This document shows, piece by piece, positions 1-8,173 of a stretch of 16,277 nt of DNA. The translations under genes were made by a program, and so were the position numbers. The notes under the pieces were generated by a model. That model saw only the letters and a program-made list of their open reading frames with translations. It did not search any database and had not been told where the DNA came from. Position 1 is the stretch's first letter. The number at the start of each line of letters is the position of its first letter. This DNA is from Caryophanales bacterium. GTDB taxonomy: Bacteria > Bacillota_I > Bacilli_A > RFN20 > CAG-826. Where the stretch lies: positions 1 to 16,277 of the forward strand of contig JAEEHE010000015.1 of the NCBI GenBank assembly GCA_016280685.1, in the 5' to 3' direction.

Positions 1-489
1 ACCGCGAATAACGACGATAGTACCTTCACTATTTCCGATAAGGTCTATGACCGTGCGATTTCCTTATTCTTTGATAATAAAGGTATTCCCTTTGATGCCG
101 AATATACCGAACAATTACATGTTCCATTTGAACAAGTCGAATCCTTATTCAATGAAGCCCAAGTGCAATATCCGGTCAGTGAGAAGACCTTGGATAAATT
201 TGAAAAACTCGATGACTTTGTCATTAAGAAATTCAAGATTGCCTTCGGTAACCGTATCTTAAAACAATTAAAGATCTTCATCCCCACCTACGTCGCTTGT
301 GGTGGCACGGAATTAGATGGTTTAGACTTCATCTTCACCAATAAGATCTTAAAGAAATTTGAAGCCTTAAATATCGCCTTCTTAAGAGAAGAATTAAAAC
401 AATTACATACCGAATTAGATAAATTATTCGGTAAAGGTACCTTTAAGATGGCGCACTCTAAGATTGATGACTTAATTAAATTAAGCTAA
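1..489 (+). CDS. McrB-like AAA+ ATPase, C-terminal fragment (5' end outside window)
   Basis: The frame is open from base 1, so this is the last 162 codons of a longer gene. A GTG at 163 could start a shorter frame, but the coding signal continues upstream of it. The first residues read T-A-N-N-D-D-S-T followed by I-S-D-K-V-Y-D-R-A, which matches the sensor-1 Asn and the arginine-finger 'DR' region of McrB-type AAA+ NTPases. The remaining ~110 residues form a helical lid-like domain containing a 'GGTELDGLDF...NKILKKFE' segment, typical of the C-terminus of AAA proteins that pair with DUF2357 proteins. Walker A and B must lie upstream of the window. The DUF2357 gene follows after 9 nt, the classical McrB-McrC order. 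Family placement rests on motif recognition. Whether the protein serves restriction or another remodelling role cannot be read from this fragment, and the rest of the operon argues against simple defence. Confidence 0.72.
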   Translation, partial: TANNDDSTFTISDKVYDRAISLFFDNKGIPFDAEYTEQLHVPFEQVESLFNEAQVQYPVSEKTLDKFEKLDDFVIKKFKIAFGNRILKQLKIFIPTYVACGGTELDGLDFIFTNKILKKFEALNIAFLREELKQLHTELDKLFGKGTFKMAHSKIDDLIKLS

Positions 490-498
490 TAAATAATT

Positions 499-1971
499 AT
501 GGCAGAAGAGAAAAAGAAAAAAGTCAAACTCAGTAAATATCAAAGATCAAACAAAAAATTAAGAGATAAGTTTGATGCTTTAGTCAAGCACGATGAAACG
601 AGCAAGACTATTTTAAGTGCGATTGCGACTGGAGAAAATAAATATTTAAGAAGCCATCGTATTGAAACCACAAACTACGATCCGAAGTGGTTAAATATGA
701 TTGAGGATTGTATCCCCGAATTAGGGGAAATTATCAAGAATCCTCGTAAGATTACCAAAACCGTCACCGATATCGTTCCTGTTGAATTAGCGAAGAAAAC
801 TAATGCGGAATCCGTCAGACATTTAGCTAGTCACACTCAATATGTGAAAAGTGTCGATGAAGAAGGTAATGTCACTCCGAATAAAGTCTTAAATATCGGA
901 ACAGAAGATGACTATGCGATTTATGAAAATAAATTCATCGCTACATTAGTGAAACGTTTAGTGGTCTTTATCGAAATGCGTTATGAATTCTTTAAGAAAT
1001 ACGTTCCTTTAAAAGAAACGGATGTTTTATTGCATAAATCCACAGCGATTATCGATGGTTCTATCGTGGAAATAGAAACTAAAGTGAAAGTCACAAAGAA
1101 TGCCGAAGAAGATGAACGCGCGGTCAATTCCACTACTAATTATATTAAGCGTATGGAAAAGGTCAGAAATTACATCATGTATTATCTCGGCAGTGACTTC
1201 ATGAAGATGTTTAAGAATGAAAAAGATGTCACCGGACAAATCTTACAAACTAATATTATTAGAAAGAATAAAAACTATCATAAATGCTATTTGTTATATA
1301 GATATATTACCGGCTATAACCAATTAGGTATCGATTATAAAGTTAAAGAAGAATATATCAACTATAACAACGACCAGATGAAATCCATCAATGAAGTGGC
1401 GATGGCTTCTTTCCTCGCGGTTGATCATAATGGTCCAAGCCCTCTCGCTTTAGCGAAAGAGAAGAAATATAAACCGCGTATCTTAACTACGATGGAAGAT
1501 GAACCATTCGTCTATGGTCCTGTTCCTAGTAAACCTATCCACTTCATCCGTGCGGATGATCAATATTATCTCGATCAAGAGAAATCTCTTAACGAGATTA
1601 AATTAAGACCCACAAAAGAGGAAGCGGATTATCAAAAAGAAGATGCGGAAAAGAAGAAGAAACTCGATGAGGAGAAGAAACGCGTCGAAGCTCTCAAGAG
1701 AAGAAGAGAAAAAGAACTTAAAGAGTTCCAGAAACAACAAGAAGCTCTTAAAGCGGAGAAACGTCGTCAAGCCGCTTTAGAAAAGAAGAGAATCGAAGAA
1801 GAAAGAAGAAAGAAAGAGCTCGAAAGACTCGCTTTAGCGAGAAAAGAACTCAAAGAAAAAGCGATCAGCGATCGTAAAGCGGAAGAAGCGAGAAAGAAAG
1901 AAGAGGAGAAATCTCAAGAACCGAAAGAAGTTCCAGAAGATAAACCACAAGAAGAACCAGGTAATAATTAA
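499..1971 (+). CDS. DUF2357 (McrC N-domain-like) protein with C-terminal charged coiled coil
   Basis: A 490-residue soluble protein with no signal peptide or membrane segment. Residues ~100-150 carry 'ESVRHLASH' and 'DDYAIYENKFIATL', a diverged form of the DUF2357 signature (usually ...TPENRF...). Residues ~245-275 (Q-I-L-Q-T...Y-H-K-C-Y-L-L-Y) fit the later DUF2357 'vL...Y...y' segment. DUF2357 proteins are McrC-type partners of McrB-like AAA ATPases, and the gene just upstream is such an ATPase. McrC proteins normally end in a PD-(D/E)xK nuclease. Here residues ~372-470 are instead a Lys/Glu/Arg-rich heptad-like helix, followed by a Pro/Glu-rich tail, and I see no nuclease motif. The ATG lies 9 nt after the upstream stop without an evident Shine-Dalgarno site, so translation is probably coupled. 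The stop overlaps the next start (TAATG). I infer an adaptor or activator for the AAA ATPase, bridging to something else through the coil. Confidence 0.62.
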   Translation: MAEEKKKKVKLSKYQRSNKKLRDKFDALVKHDETSKTILSAIATGENKYLRSHRIETTNYDPKWLNMIEDCIPELGEIIKNPRKITKTVTDIVPVELAKKTNAESVRHLASHTQYVKSVDEEGNVTPNKVLNIGTEDDYAIYENKFIATLVKRLVVFIEMRYEFFKKYVPLKETDVLLHKSTAIIDGSIVEIETKVKVTKNAEEDERAVNSTTNYIKRMEKVRNYIMYYLGSDFMKMFKNEKDVTGQILQTNIIRKNKNYHKCYLLYRYITGYNQLGIDYKVKEEYINYNNDQMKSINEVAMASFLAVDHNGPSPLALAKEKKYKPRILTTMEDEPFVYGPVPSKPIHFIRADDQYYLDQEKSLNEIKLRPTKEEADYQKEDAEKKKKLDEEKKRVEALKRRREKELKEFQKQQEALKAEKRRQAALEKKRIEEERRKKELERLALARKELKEKAISDRKAEEARKKEEEKSQEPKEVPEDKPQEEPGNN

Positions 1972-2753
1972 TGGGGTTATTTAGTAAGAACAAGAAACCG
2001 AAAAGCAAAGCCAGAAAGATTATCGAATGGATTCTCACTGGTCTTTTCGCAGTGATATTCGTGTTCTTCGGTGTTATGACCATCATCGGTCAAGTCACCA
2101 AAAAAGATAACTTCAATGTTCCGAGATATGGAGACTATCAAGTCTTAGAAGTATTAACCGATTCTATGTCTCCTAAATATAAGGTGAAATCTGCAGTCTT
2201 TGTCAAAAAGATTAAATACGAAAAATTCGAAGTGGGTGATGATATCACCTTTATGTGGAGAATCAATTCCTCCGTAGGAGAAATGCCGATGACCCACCAA
2301 TTATTAGAAATACAGACACCAGAAGAAACCGGCACTGGTCACTACCGCTTCGTCGCTCATGGTATTAACAAGAATTCCAAGCAATGTAATGGTGACTGTA
2401 CTGGTCAAACCCAAGTCTTTGATGAAACTAAGGTATTAGGCAAAGTAGTCGGCCATTCCATAGTTATCGGTGCGGTATTTAATTTTATGACCAAACCAAT
2501 AGGTTTATTACTACTACTATTAATACCAGCTTTATATCTCATTGCCACATCCGTCATCGATATCGTGATGGCGGTCAAAGATGATGAGGATGATAAGGTG
2601 GTTGTCGAAGGAGCAACTTCAGAAGTCAAAGAAGATGATCCCTTAAAAGGGCTATCAAAAGAAGATATCGCCAGACTCAAAGAAGAGATGCTCAATGAAA
2701 TGATTGAAGAAAAACAAAAGGAAAAGGAGGTCAATAAAGATGAAAAGAAATAA
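1971..2753 (+). CDS. SipW/ER-type signal peptidase (S26B) with cytoplasmic charged tail
   Basis: A 260-residue membrane protease that should cleave signal peptides outside the cytoplasmic membrane. A basic N-terminus is followed by a membrane segment at ~20-42, the catalytic region, a second membrane segment at ~176-202, and a ~58-residue acidic/basic tail predicted to be cytoplasmic. Box B reads T-D-S-M-S-P, with Ser65 as the likely nucleophile. Residues M-T-H-Q place His109 where the Ser-His (ER/SipW) class has its general base, rather than the Lys of ordinary SipS/LepB. 'VLGKVVGH' at 155-162 matches the conserved strand after the catalytic loop. Two cysteines, C139 and C143, sit in the exported domain. 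The start codon shares one base with the upstream stop, and the 3' end overlaps the EAL gene by 14 nt. SipW enzymes mature TasA/camelysin-type surface proteins; no substrate gene is visible in the window. Confidence 0.85.
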   Translation: MGLFSKNKKPKSKARKIIEWILTGLFAVIFVFFGVMTIIGQVTKKDNFNVPRYGDYQVLEVLTDSMSPKYKVKSAVFVKKIKYEKFEVGDDITFMWRINSSVGEMPMTHQLLEIQTPEETGTGHYRFVAHGINKNSKQCNGDCTGQTQVFDETKVLGKVVGHSIVIGAVFNFMTKPIGLLLLLLIPALYLIATSVIDIVMAVKDDEDDKVVVEGATSEVKEDDPLKGLSKEDIARLKEEMLNEMIEEKQKEKEVNKDEKK

Positions 2754-4269
2754 GAAAATCTTAGCGGTTATTATCGTCTTAGGTGTTTTACTTATCTCTA
2801 CAGTAGTCGCCTCCATCATTTTGTGGTACTTAAAAGTCTTGTTAACCACACCTCTAGCGATTACCCTAGACTTTATCTTAATATTAATTATCTTCGGTTT
2901 CCTCGCCTATTCTCTCGCTGTTTATCTCGATAGAATTAGACAATTTAAAGAGGCCACTAAAGAGAATGAATATAACTTGCATAGAAAGACTGCTTTCTAT
3001 TCTTATAACTATTTCTCTCGTGTCGTGACCGAATTATTAAATAGACATAAGAATAAGACCGGTTATTTCATCGTCTTCAACGCGGTGAAGACTAATGCGA
3101 TTACTATGTACACAATCAATAAGACCGCAGATTTCAATGGTTTTATCTGCGATTATATTGTTAGTAAATATAATGACCAAAATAAAGATATCAGCAATAT
3201 TCACTACTGCTTTTATCGTAATAACTTCATCTTCTATTTAATCTGCGATGAAACCAAATTAAATAATTTCCTCAATGATTTAGAAAATGAAGCCTACCGT
3301 TTAGTGAGTGAAAATGAATTCCGTTTAAATGTCCAACCGACATTCGGTATCTATGAACACGAACCCGGTGATGAGACATCTATCTATCAGATGACCAATA
3401 ACGCGATTGCAGCGAGAGAAGTCGCGGAAAAGAACTTTGAAAGCGCCTTATTCTTCTCTGAAGAAATGTTAAAAGATAGCTCTAGTGATGAAGCTGACGA
3501 AATCGCGAGAGCTTTAGAGAATAACGAATTCGTCGTCTATTATCAACCGAAGTTCTCATTAGGTATTAGAAAGTTCACTTCTTCCGAAGCTTTAATCAGA
3601 TGGAAGAAAGGTCCTAATGAAATCTTATCCCCGATGCTATTTATCGATACCGCGGAACACGGTGGTTTAATCCATAAGATCGATATGTATGTCTTTGAAC
3701 AAGTTTGTAAGGACTTAGATGAAACTAGAAGAAAAGGTAGAACCCAAATCCCTGTTTCTATCAACTTCTCCTTATATGAGTTCTATTCTCCCAACTTCGT
3801 CGAAGATATTACGAAGATATTAGAAAAATATAATGTCAACCCCTCATTATTAGAGATTGAGATTATCGAAGGCACCACCACTGCAAACTTATTCTTATCA
3901 ATCTCCATCTTAAAGAAATTAAAACAATTAGGTTTAAGAATCTTAATGGATGACTTCGGTGTCGGATTCTCGAACTTCAATAACTTAAAACTATTACCGA
4001 TTGATGTTATTAAAATCGATAAATCATTTATCAATAATATCGTCGATGATGTGAAATCTAGAGAAATCGTCAAATTCATGATTGAATTCTCTAAAGAAAT
4101 CGGTTTAGAGGTCGTCGCTGAAGGCGTCGACAATCAAAAACAAGTCGATATCTTAAAGAAATTCAAATGCGACACGATTCAAGGATTCTATTATTCCGAG
4201 CCTTTACCACGTAATGAATTTGAGAAATTCATCGCCACGAATAAATTTGAGAAGAAGGAGAATAGCTAA
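2740..4269 (+). CDS. Membrane EAL-domain cyclic-di-GMP phosphodiesterase with degenerate GGDEF
   Basis: The start is set at the ATG that has AAGGAGG at 2724-2730, 9 nt upstream. An in-frame ATG at 2704 lies upstream of that site and is unlikely. The 509-residue product has two N-terminal membrane helices (~7-30 and ~38-62). A GGDEF-like domain (~75-240) follows, in which the GGDEF loop is replaced by 'YRNNFIF', so cyclase activity is not expected. The EAL domain spans ~255-500 and keeps the expected set: E283 (S-E-A-L), N342, E374, D404-D405 (M-D-D-F-G), K425 and D427 (K-I-D), E461 (V-A-E-G-V) and Q481 (I-Q-G). Only the second acidic residue of 'GVE' is Asp (D464). It should therefore hydrolyse c-di-GMP to pGpG at the cytoplasmic membrane face. 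The gene overlaps the signal peptidase gene by 14 nt, and its stop shares one base with the next start, so it belongs to the same translational chain. Confidence 0.88.
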   Translation: MKRNKKILAVIIVLGVLLISTVVASIILWYLKVLLTTPLAITLDFILILIIFGFLAYSLAVYLDRIRQFKEATKENEYNLHRKTAFYSYNYFSRVVTELLNRHKNKTGYFIVFNAVKTNAITMYTINKTADFNGFICDYIVSKYNDQNKDISNIHYCFYRNNFIFYLICDETKLNNFLNDLENEAYRLVSENEFRLNVQPTFGIYEHEPGDETSIYQMTNNAIAAREVAEKNFESALFFSEEMLKDSSSDEADEIARALENNEFVVYYQPKFSLGIRKFTSSEALIRWKKGPNEILSPMLFIDTAEHGGLIHKIDMYVFEQVCKDLDETRRKGRTQIPVSINFSLYEFYSPNFVEDITKILEKYNVNPSLLEIEIIEGTTTANLFLSISILKKLKQLGLRILMDDFGVGFSNFNNLKLLPIDVIKIDKSFINNIVDDVKSREIVKFMIEFSKEIGLEVVAEGVDNQKQVDILKKFKCDTIQGFYYSEPLPRNEFEKFIATNKFEKKENS

Positions 4270-5012
4270 TGATTTTAATATTTGGCAGCACACATGATGA
4301 TGTGTCATATTTCGAAGACCAATTAAAAAATAAAGCAACTGAGAAAATCTTCGGCAAATACGATTTATTAACCGGGACGATGTTCAATCAAAACGTCGGG
4401 ATTATTTATGGTGGTTTCACCAACTATATCAGTACGGCCATAGTAAGCCGTATAATCGCGAAAAACTACGTGGTATTAGTAATTAATGTCGGAAAAGGTT
4501 CTGCTTACGGAGACGGGCTAAAAAACGGCGATGCGGTCATATCCAGACAAGTTTATCTCGGAGAAGTTAATCAAACTGGTATCCAAGATGCAATATTAGG
4601 CCAAATCCCCAGATGTCCTCAATCATTCGTGGTTGATCCTTATATCTTAGAGACATTAAATAATAGCCTTAATAAAGTAGTTAGAAAGAACAATACAAAG
4701 ATTGGTACTTATGTGAGTGTGGAGAAAGTTTTACACTCACCAAAAGATTTAGAAGGTATCACTTCTTCTAGCGGTGTCATATTCGGTCATAAAGAAGATG
4801 TGATCGTCGATTCAGTAACCGGTGGTATCGCTTTAGCGTGTTACCTTAACGATACACCATTTATCTCTATTGAGATTGTCGAAAAACATATCGGAGAAGA
4901 AAGTACAGTTAATAGCTTAATTAACGTTATCAACCGTTATAGTGAAATCGGTAAAGCCGTCACTTCTTTTATCGGTGAAATAACCAGTAATAGCGTCATA
5001 GGTGGTAAATAA
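4269..5012 (+). CDS. MTA/SAH nucleosidase-like (PNP/UDP superfamily) probable pseudoenzyme
   Basis: A 247-residue protein of about MTAN length (usually ~230). The order of segments matches E. coli MTAN: an N-terminal 'ILIFGSTHDDV' strand, the central 'VINVGKGSAYGDGLKNGDAVIS' segment (MTAN INTGSAGGL...VGDIVVS), 'GQIPRCPQSF' (MTAN GQLPGCPAGF), and the C-terminal 'IALACYLNDTPFISI' helix-strand. The catalytic residues are changed by my alignment. MTAN Glu12 becomes D11, Met173-Glu174 ('VEMEA') becomes S182-V183 within 'VDSVTGG', and the proton-donating Asp197 ('ISD') becomes K206. Hydrolysis of MTA or SAH by the usual mechanism is therefore unlikely; nucleoside binding is possible. AAGGAG at 4255-4260 supports the start. 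It sits between two c-di-GMP proteins, which suggests a sensory or scaffolding role (inference). Confidence 0.72.
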   Translation: MILIFGSTHDDVSYFEDQLKNKATEKIFGKYDLLTGTMFNQNVGIIYGGFTNYISTAIVSRIIAKNYVVLVINVGKGSAYGDGLKNGDAVISRQVYLGEVNQTGIQDAILGQIPRCPQSFVVDPYILETLNNSLNKVVRKNNTKIGTYVSVEKVLHSPKDLEGITSSSGVIFGHKEDVIVDSVTGGIALACYLNDTPFISIEIVEKHIGEESTVNSLINVINRYSEIGKAVTSFIGEITSNSVIGGK

Positions 5013-5041
5013 TAAATAAAACATAATAAGAAGGTGAGATT

Positions 5042-8000
5042 ATGGAAGAGATTTATAGAAACAAGAGAATAAATCGTAAGATTAGAAAGAAGAAAGGCAA
5101 CCGCTACGTCGGATTAGAGACATTAAATACTGGAGTCAGAAGAGTCTCCTTCATCTTTTTACTCGTCACCACACTTAATGTCATCGCCGCGACAGGTTTC
5201 TTTATTCTCGCTCTCATCACTGAAGAAAATATCTGGATTTTATTACTCGCCATCTTATTCGTCTTATTCGTCGCCTTTGTCGCGATGATCGTCATGTTCT
5301 ATGCGAAATACTCCATCACTCCTTATTTCCAAGATTTATATAATACGACTAGAACTAACTATGGTCGTTTAACTAATTTTGAAAAAGAATTAGATTATTA
5401 TAGTCACGATACCGGTGTTAAAGAATTTATCACTTTAAATAAACAGATTGATCAAATCAATTCCTTAATCAGTAATTCCGCTTTAGTGTGTAATACCTTA
5501 GATTATTCTAAATTACCATTAGAATATCCTAATCCTAACGATAAACGATTAGTGAGCATTGAATCCTTTATCAAATGTCATAAAGATTTAATCTTACAAG
5601 CCGAATTATTTAGAAATGGTATTTTCACCTTCTTCTATGAAGATGGTGATGAATTCACCGATAGCGGTATCTATGAAAACTTATATAAGAACATCACCGA
5701 AGAATTTAATGAAGAAGGTGTCTTATTAGCGAAGGATGAGAAGAGAACCGGTTATATCGTCTTCTTGCCATTCATCGATTCGATGTCCTGCTTTGAAGAG
5801 AGATTAAATAAAGTTGTGAAGAACTCTATTTACACACTTCATGAAGCGGGAGGTGCGAAGATCGCTGTCTGTAAAGCTGCTGCGGTTATCTATCCTTATT
5901 CTGATATCAAGGATTTAATCCCTGATTTAAGATATGCGATTAGACAATCCAAAGGCGTTAATGTCTATACACCAGAAAGGTATAATGAAGCGAATAGATC
6001 CTTATATCACACTTCTTTAAATCTCAATAATATCTCTAAGACTTTTGAAGCTTTATCCAAGACTAAAGTCGACTTAGATGATATCCCCAAGACCAAAGCC
6101 CAATTCTTAAAGCATATGAAAGCTCTGGCTGAATATATCGGTTTTGAAGCGGTTGGTATGGGTGTTTATAACGAGAACAAACATCAATTCGATGTCGAAT
6201 TCGAATCCACAAAAGAAGACCAAAGACCACTATTTGGCGATATCGGATATATCGATTACGATTTCATCGCTTTAGTGGATAAATATATCGATAACGATTT
6301 CTCTTATTATTTCTCTAAGAGAAGTGTCGTTAATCCCACATTAGGTGAGAAATTAGATATCTATGCGATTAAATCCGGTTTCTTCTATATCGTCAAGAAT
6401 AATAATGGTATTACTAACTTCATCTATTTTGCCAATAGAGATAGAGAATCTATCATGGTTAACGCCTACGATAAAGAATCATTAATCGTCTTCTCCGCTT
6501 TTATCGCGGAATTCTCGAGACAAATTAGAACTGAAACCGATGTCCATATCGCGGAGAGAAGATATCGTTCTATCATGCGTTTAACCGACTATAACTTATA
6601 TAGTGTTCATAGAAACACTTATGACTTAGTGGAATTTAGCGATGGGCTAATCGATGCAGTCGGAGAAATTAATAAAGGTGATAAATGTTATCAAAAATTA
6701 TATGGTTTAAAAGAACCATGTAAGGATTGTCCTTTATTAGCGAAGTCTAAGAAGACCTCCACGATTGGTAAACGTGCCTATATCACCTCTTTAGCCTTAG
6801 AGAGAAGTAAAGAAGAATATCCTGTCTTATTATTATCTCCTCTTCATAAAGAAGAAAACTCGAGAGCGTATAACCGTTATGATCCCCAGTTATTAATTCA
6901 CTCGGCATATGGTTTAATCGAGCGATTAGATAATCTCTTTATCTCTAAGAATAGAGGTTATGTCTTATTCTTAAAACTCGATAATTTCGATGACTTATTA
7001 GAGAGATACGGAGAAGAGGGATTACAATCCAGATTACGTTATTTCTTTAAGAACTATCGTCATAACCATAAATACGGTGACGGTGAAGTCTATGTCTATA
7101 GAGATGATGTCTTCGCCTTTGTCTTCCAAGAAGAAGGCCGTTTAGATATCTTAAATAGAAGCGAAGCTATCTATGAGATATCACAGAGAAAATTCGATGA
7201 GAAAGATGAATATGAAATTCCTCTTAAATGCACATATATCGGATTAGAATATCCCTCCACTTATAACGATCGAATCGAATTCATCCGTAATTTTGAGAAA
7301 TACTGCAAAGAGAATAGAGGACAATTCAATCGCGAATTATTCATCTTACCAGACACGAACTATGTTCGTATGGTCTCTCGTGAGAAATTCATCGTCTCCT
7401 TACTTGATAACGCCTTACAAAGCGGAAATATCTCCATTAAATATCTACCAGAGATTAAAGGTGATGCCTCCAAGATTATGGGTGCGGAATTATTATTACG
7501 TTTAACCGATAAATATAGTAATACCTCCTTAAGTCCATATGAATTCATCCCTGTCGCGAGTAGAAATAACCGTATCGGTAATATCACTAATTACTTAATT
7601 AAACACATCGGTGAAATCTATCAGAAATACGGACTTACCGCATTTAAACTTGCGGGATTAAGATATTTATCCATCAACGTCGATGCGACCTATTTCAAGA
7701 ACGAAGACTTCTTAGATAATATCGCTTCCTTAATGGAAACCTTCCATCTACCAAAAGGATTTATCAGATTTGAATTCAACGAAGAAGATATCGCGAATAA
7801 TGTCGAATTATTAAGAGGCATCTCTCCGAAGATTAGAAATCTCGATATCTTACTAACTGCAGATAGTTACACCGGTAAATACATCTCTATCGATGAAGTG
7901 AAAGAATTAGGTTTCACGACGATTAAGATCTCTCGTAACTTAATTAAAGACTTAGAAAATGACCCCACCACTATATCAGGAGCGAAATCTATCGTCGAAT

Positions 8001-8167
8001 CCATCCAAGAATACGAGATGGAATACTGCTTCGTCGGTGTCGAAAGCAAGACGCAATATCAACTGCTCTATGAATTAGATCCAAACTTCGTCGCAGAAGG
8101 TTACTACTTCTATGAGCCATTAGACTTAGATGTCTTATTAGATAAACTAAGAGCGACACTTAAGTAA
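5042..8167 (+). CDS. Large membrane GAF-PAS-GGDEF-EAL-like signalling protein, catalytic motifs degenerate
   Basis: A 1041-residue protein preceded by AAGGTGAG (5031-5038), 3 nt before the ATG at 5042. A basic N-terminus precedes two membrane helices (~34-60 and ~63-90). Then come a helical linker, a first degenerate GGDEF-like domain (~185-310), a GAF-like domain (~335-495), a PAS-like domain (~505-605) ending with C549-x10-C560-x2-C563-P, a second degenerate GGDEF domain (~635-770, 'YRDDVFAFVF' where GGDEF should be), and an EAL-like domain (~780-1041). The EAL domain keeps E816 (A-E-L-L), N879 and E911. It has lost the first Asp of DDFG ('TADSYTG'), the Asp of KID ('KIS') and the Gln of QG ('AEG'). 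Phosphodiesterase and cyclase activity are both unlikely, so it is more plausibly a c-di-GMP, redox or metal receptor. It is the last gene of the operon, 29 nt after its neighbour, and a terminator follows 6 nt after the stop. Confidence 0.82.
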   Translation: MEEIYRNKRINRKIRKKKGNRYVGLETLNTGVRRVSFIFLLVTTLNVIAATGFFILALITEENIWILLLAILFVLFVAFVAMIVMFYAKYSITPYFQDLYNTTRTNYGRLTNFEKELDYYSHDTGVKEFITLNKQIDQINSLISNSALVCNTLDYSKLPLEYPNPNDKRLVSIESFIKCHKDLILQAELFRNGIFTFFYEDGDEFTDSGIYENLYKNITEEFNEEGVLLAKDEKRTGYIVFLPFIDSMSCFEERLNKVVKNSIYTLHEAGGAKIAVCKAAAVIYPYSDIKDLIPDLRYAIRQSKGVNVYTPERYNEANRSLYHTSLNLNNISKTFEALSKTKVDLDDIPKTKAQFLKHMKALAEYIGFEAVGMGVYNENKHQFDVEFESTKEDQRPLFGDIGYIDYDFIALVDKYIDNDFSYYFSKRSVVNPTLGEKLDIYAIKSGFFYIVKNNNGITNFIYFANRDRESIMVNAYDKESLIVFSAFIAEFSRQIRTETDVHIAERRYRSIMRLTDYNLYSVHRNTYDLVEFSDGLIDAVGEINKGDKCYQKLYGLKEPCKDCPLLAKSKKTSTIGKRAYITSLALERSKEEYPVLLLSPLHKEENSRAYNRYDPQLLIHSAYGLIERLDNLFISKNRGYVLFLKLDNFDDLLERYGEEGLQSRLRYFFKNYRHNHKYGDGEVYVYRDDVFAFVFQEEGRLDILNRSEAIYEISQRKFDEKDEYEIPLKCTYIGLEYPSTYNDRIEFIRNFEKYCKENRGQFNRELFILPDTNYVRMVSREKFIVSLLDNALQSGNISIKYLPEIKGDASKIMGAELLLRLTDKYSNTSLSPYEFIPVASRNNRIGNITNYLIKHIGEIYQKYGLTAFKLAGLRYLSINVDATYFKNEDFLDNIASLMETFHLPKGFIRFEFNEEDIANNVELLRGISPKIRNLDILLTADSYTGKYISIDEVKELGFTTIKISRNLIKDLENDPTTISGAKSIVESIQEYEMEYCFVGVESKTQYQLLYELDPNFVAEGYYFYEPLDLDVLLDKLRATLK

Positions 8168-8173
8168 ATAAAT

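Noticed and set aside
1671..1900. Purine-rich, repetitive stretch as a possible DNA repeat or CRISPR-like array
   Set aside because: It is the coding sequence of a Lys/Glu/Arg coiled coil; there are no regular repeat-spacer units.
2405..2734. Minus-strand frame of 109 codons, rich in serine
   Set aside because: Antisense to the well-supported signal peptidase gene; the serine bias is the complement of its acidic, lysine-rich tail.
3783..4133. Minus-strand frame of 116 codons
   Set aside because: Antisense to the EAL domain, which has clear catalytic motifs.
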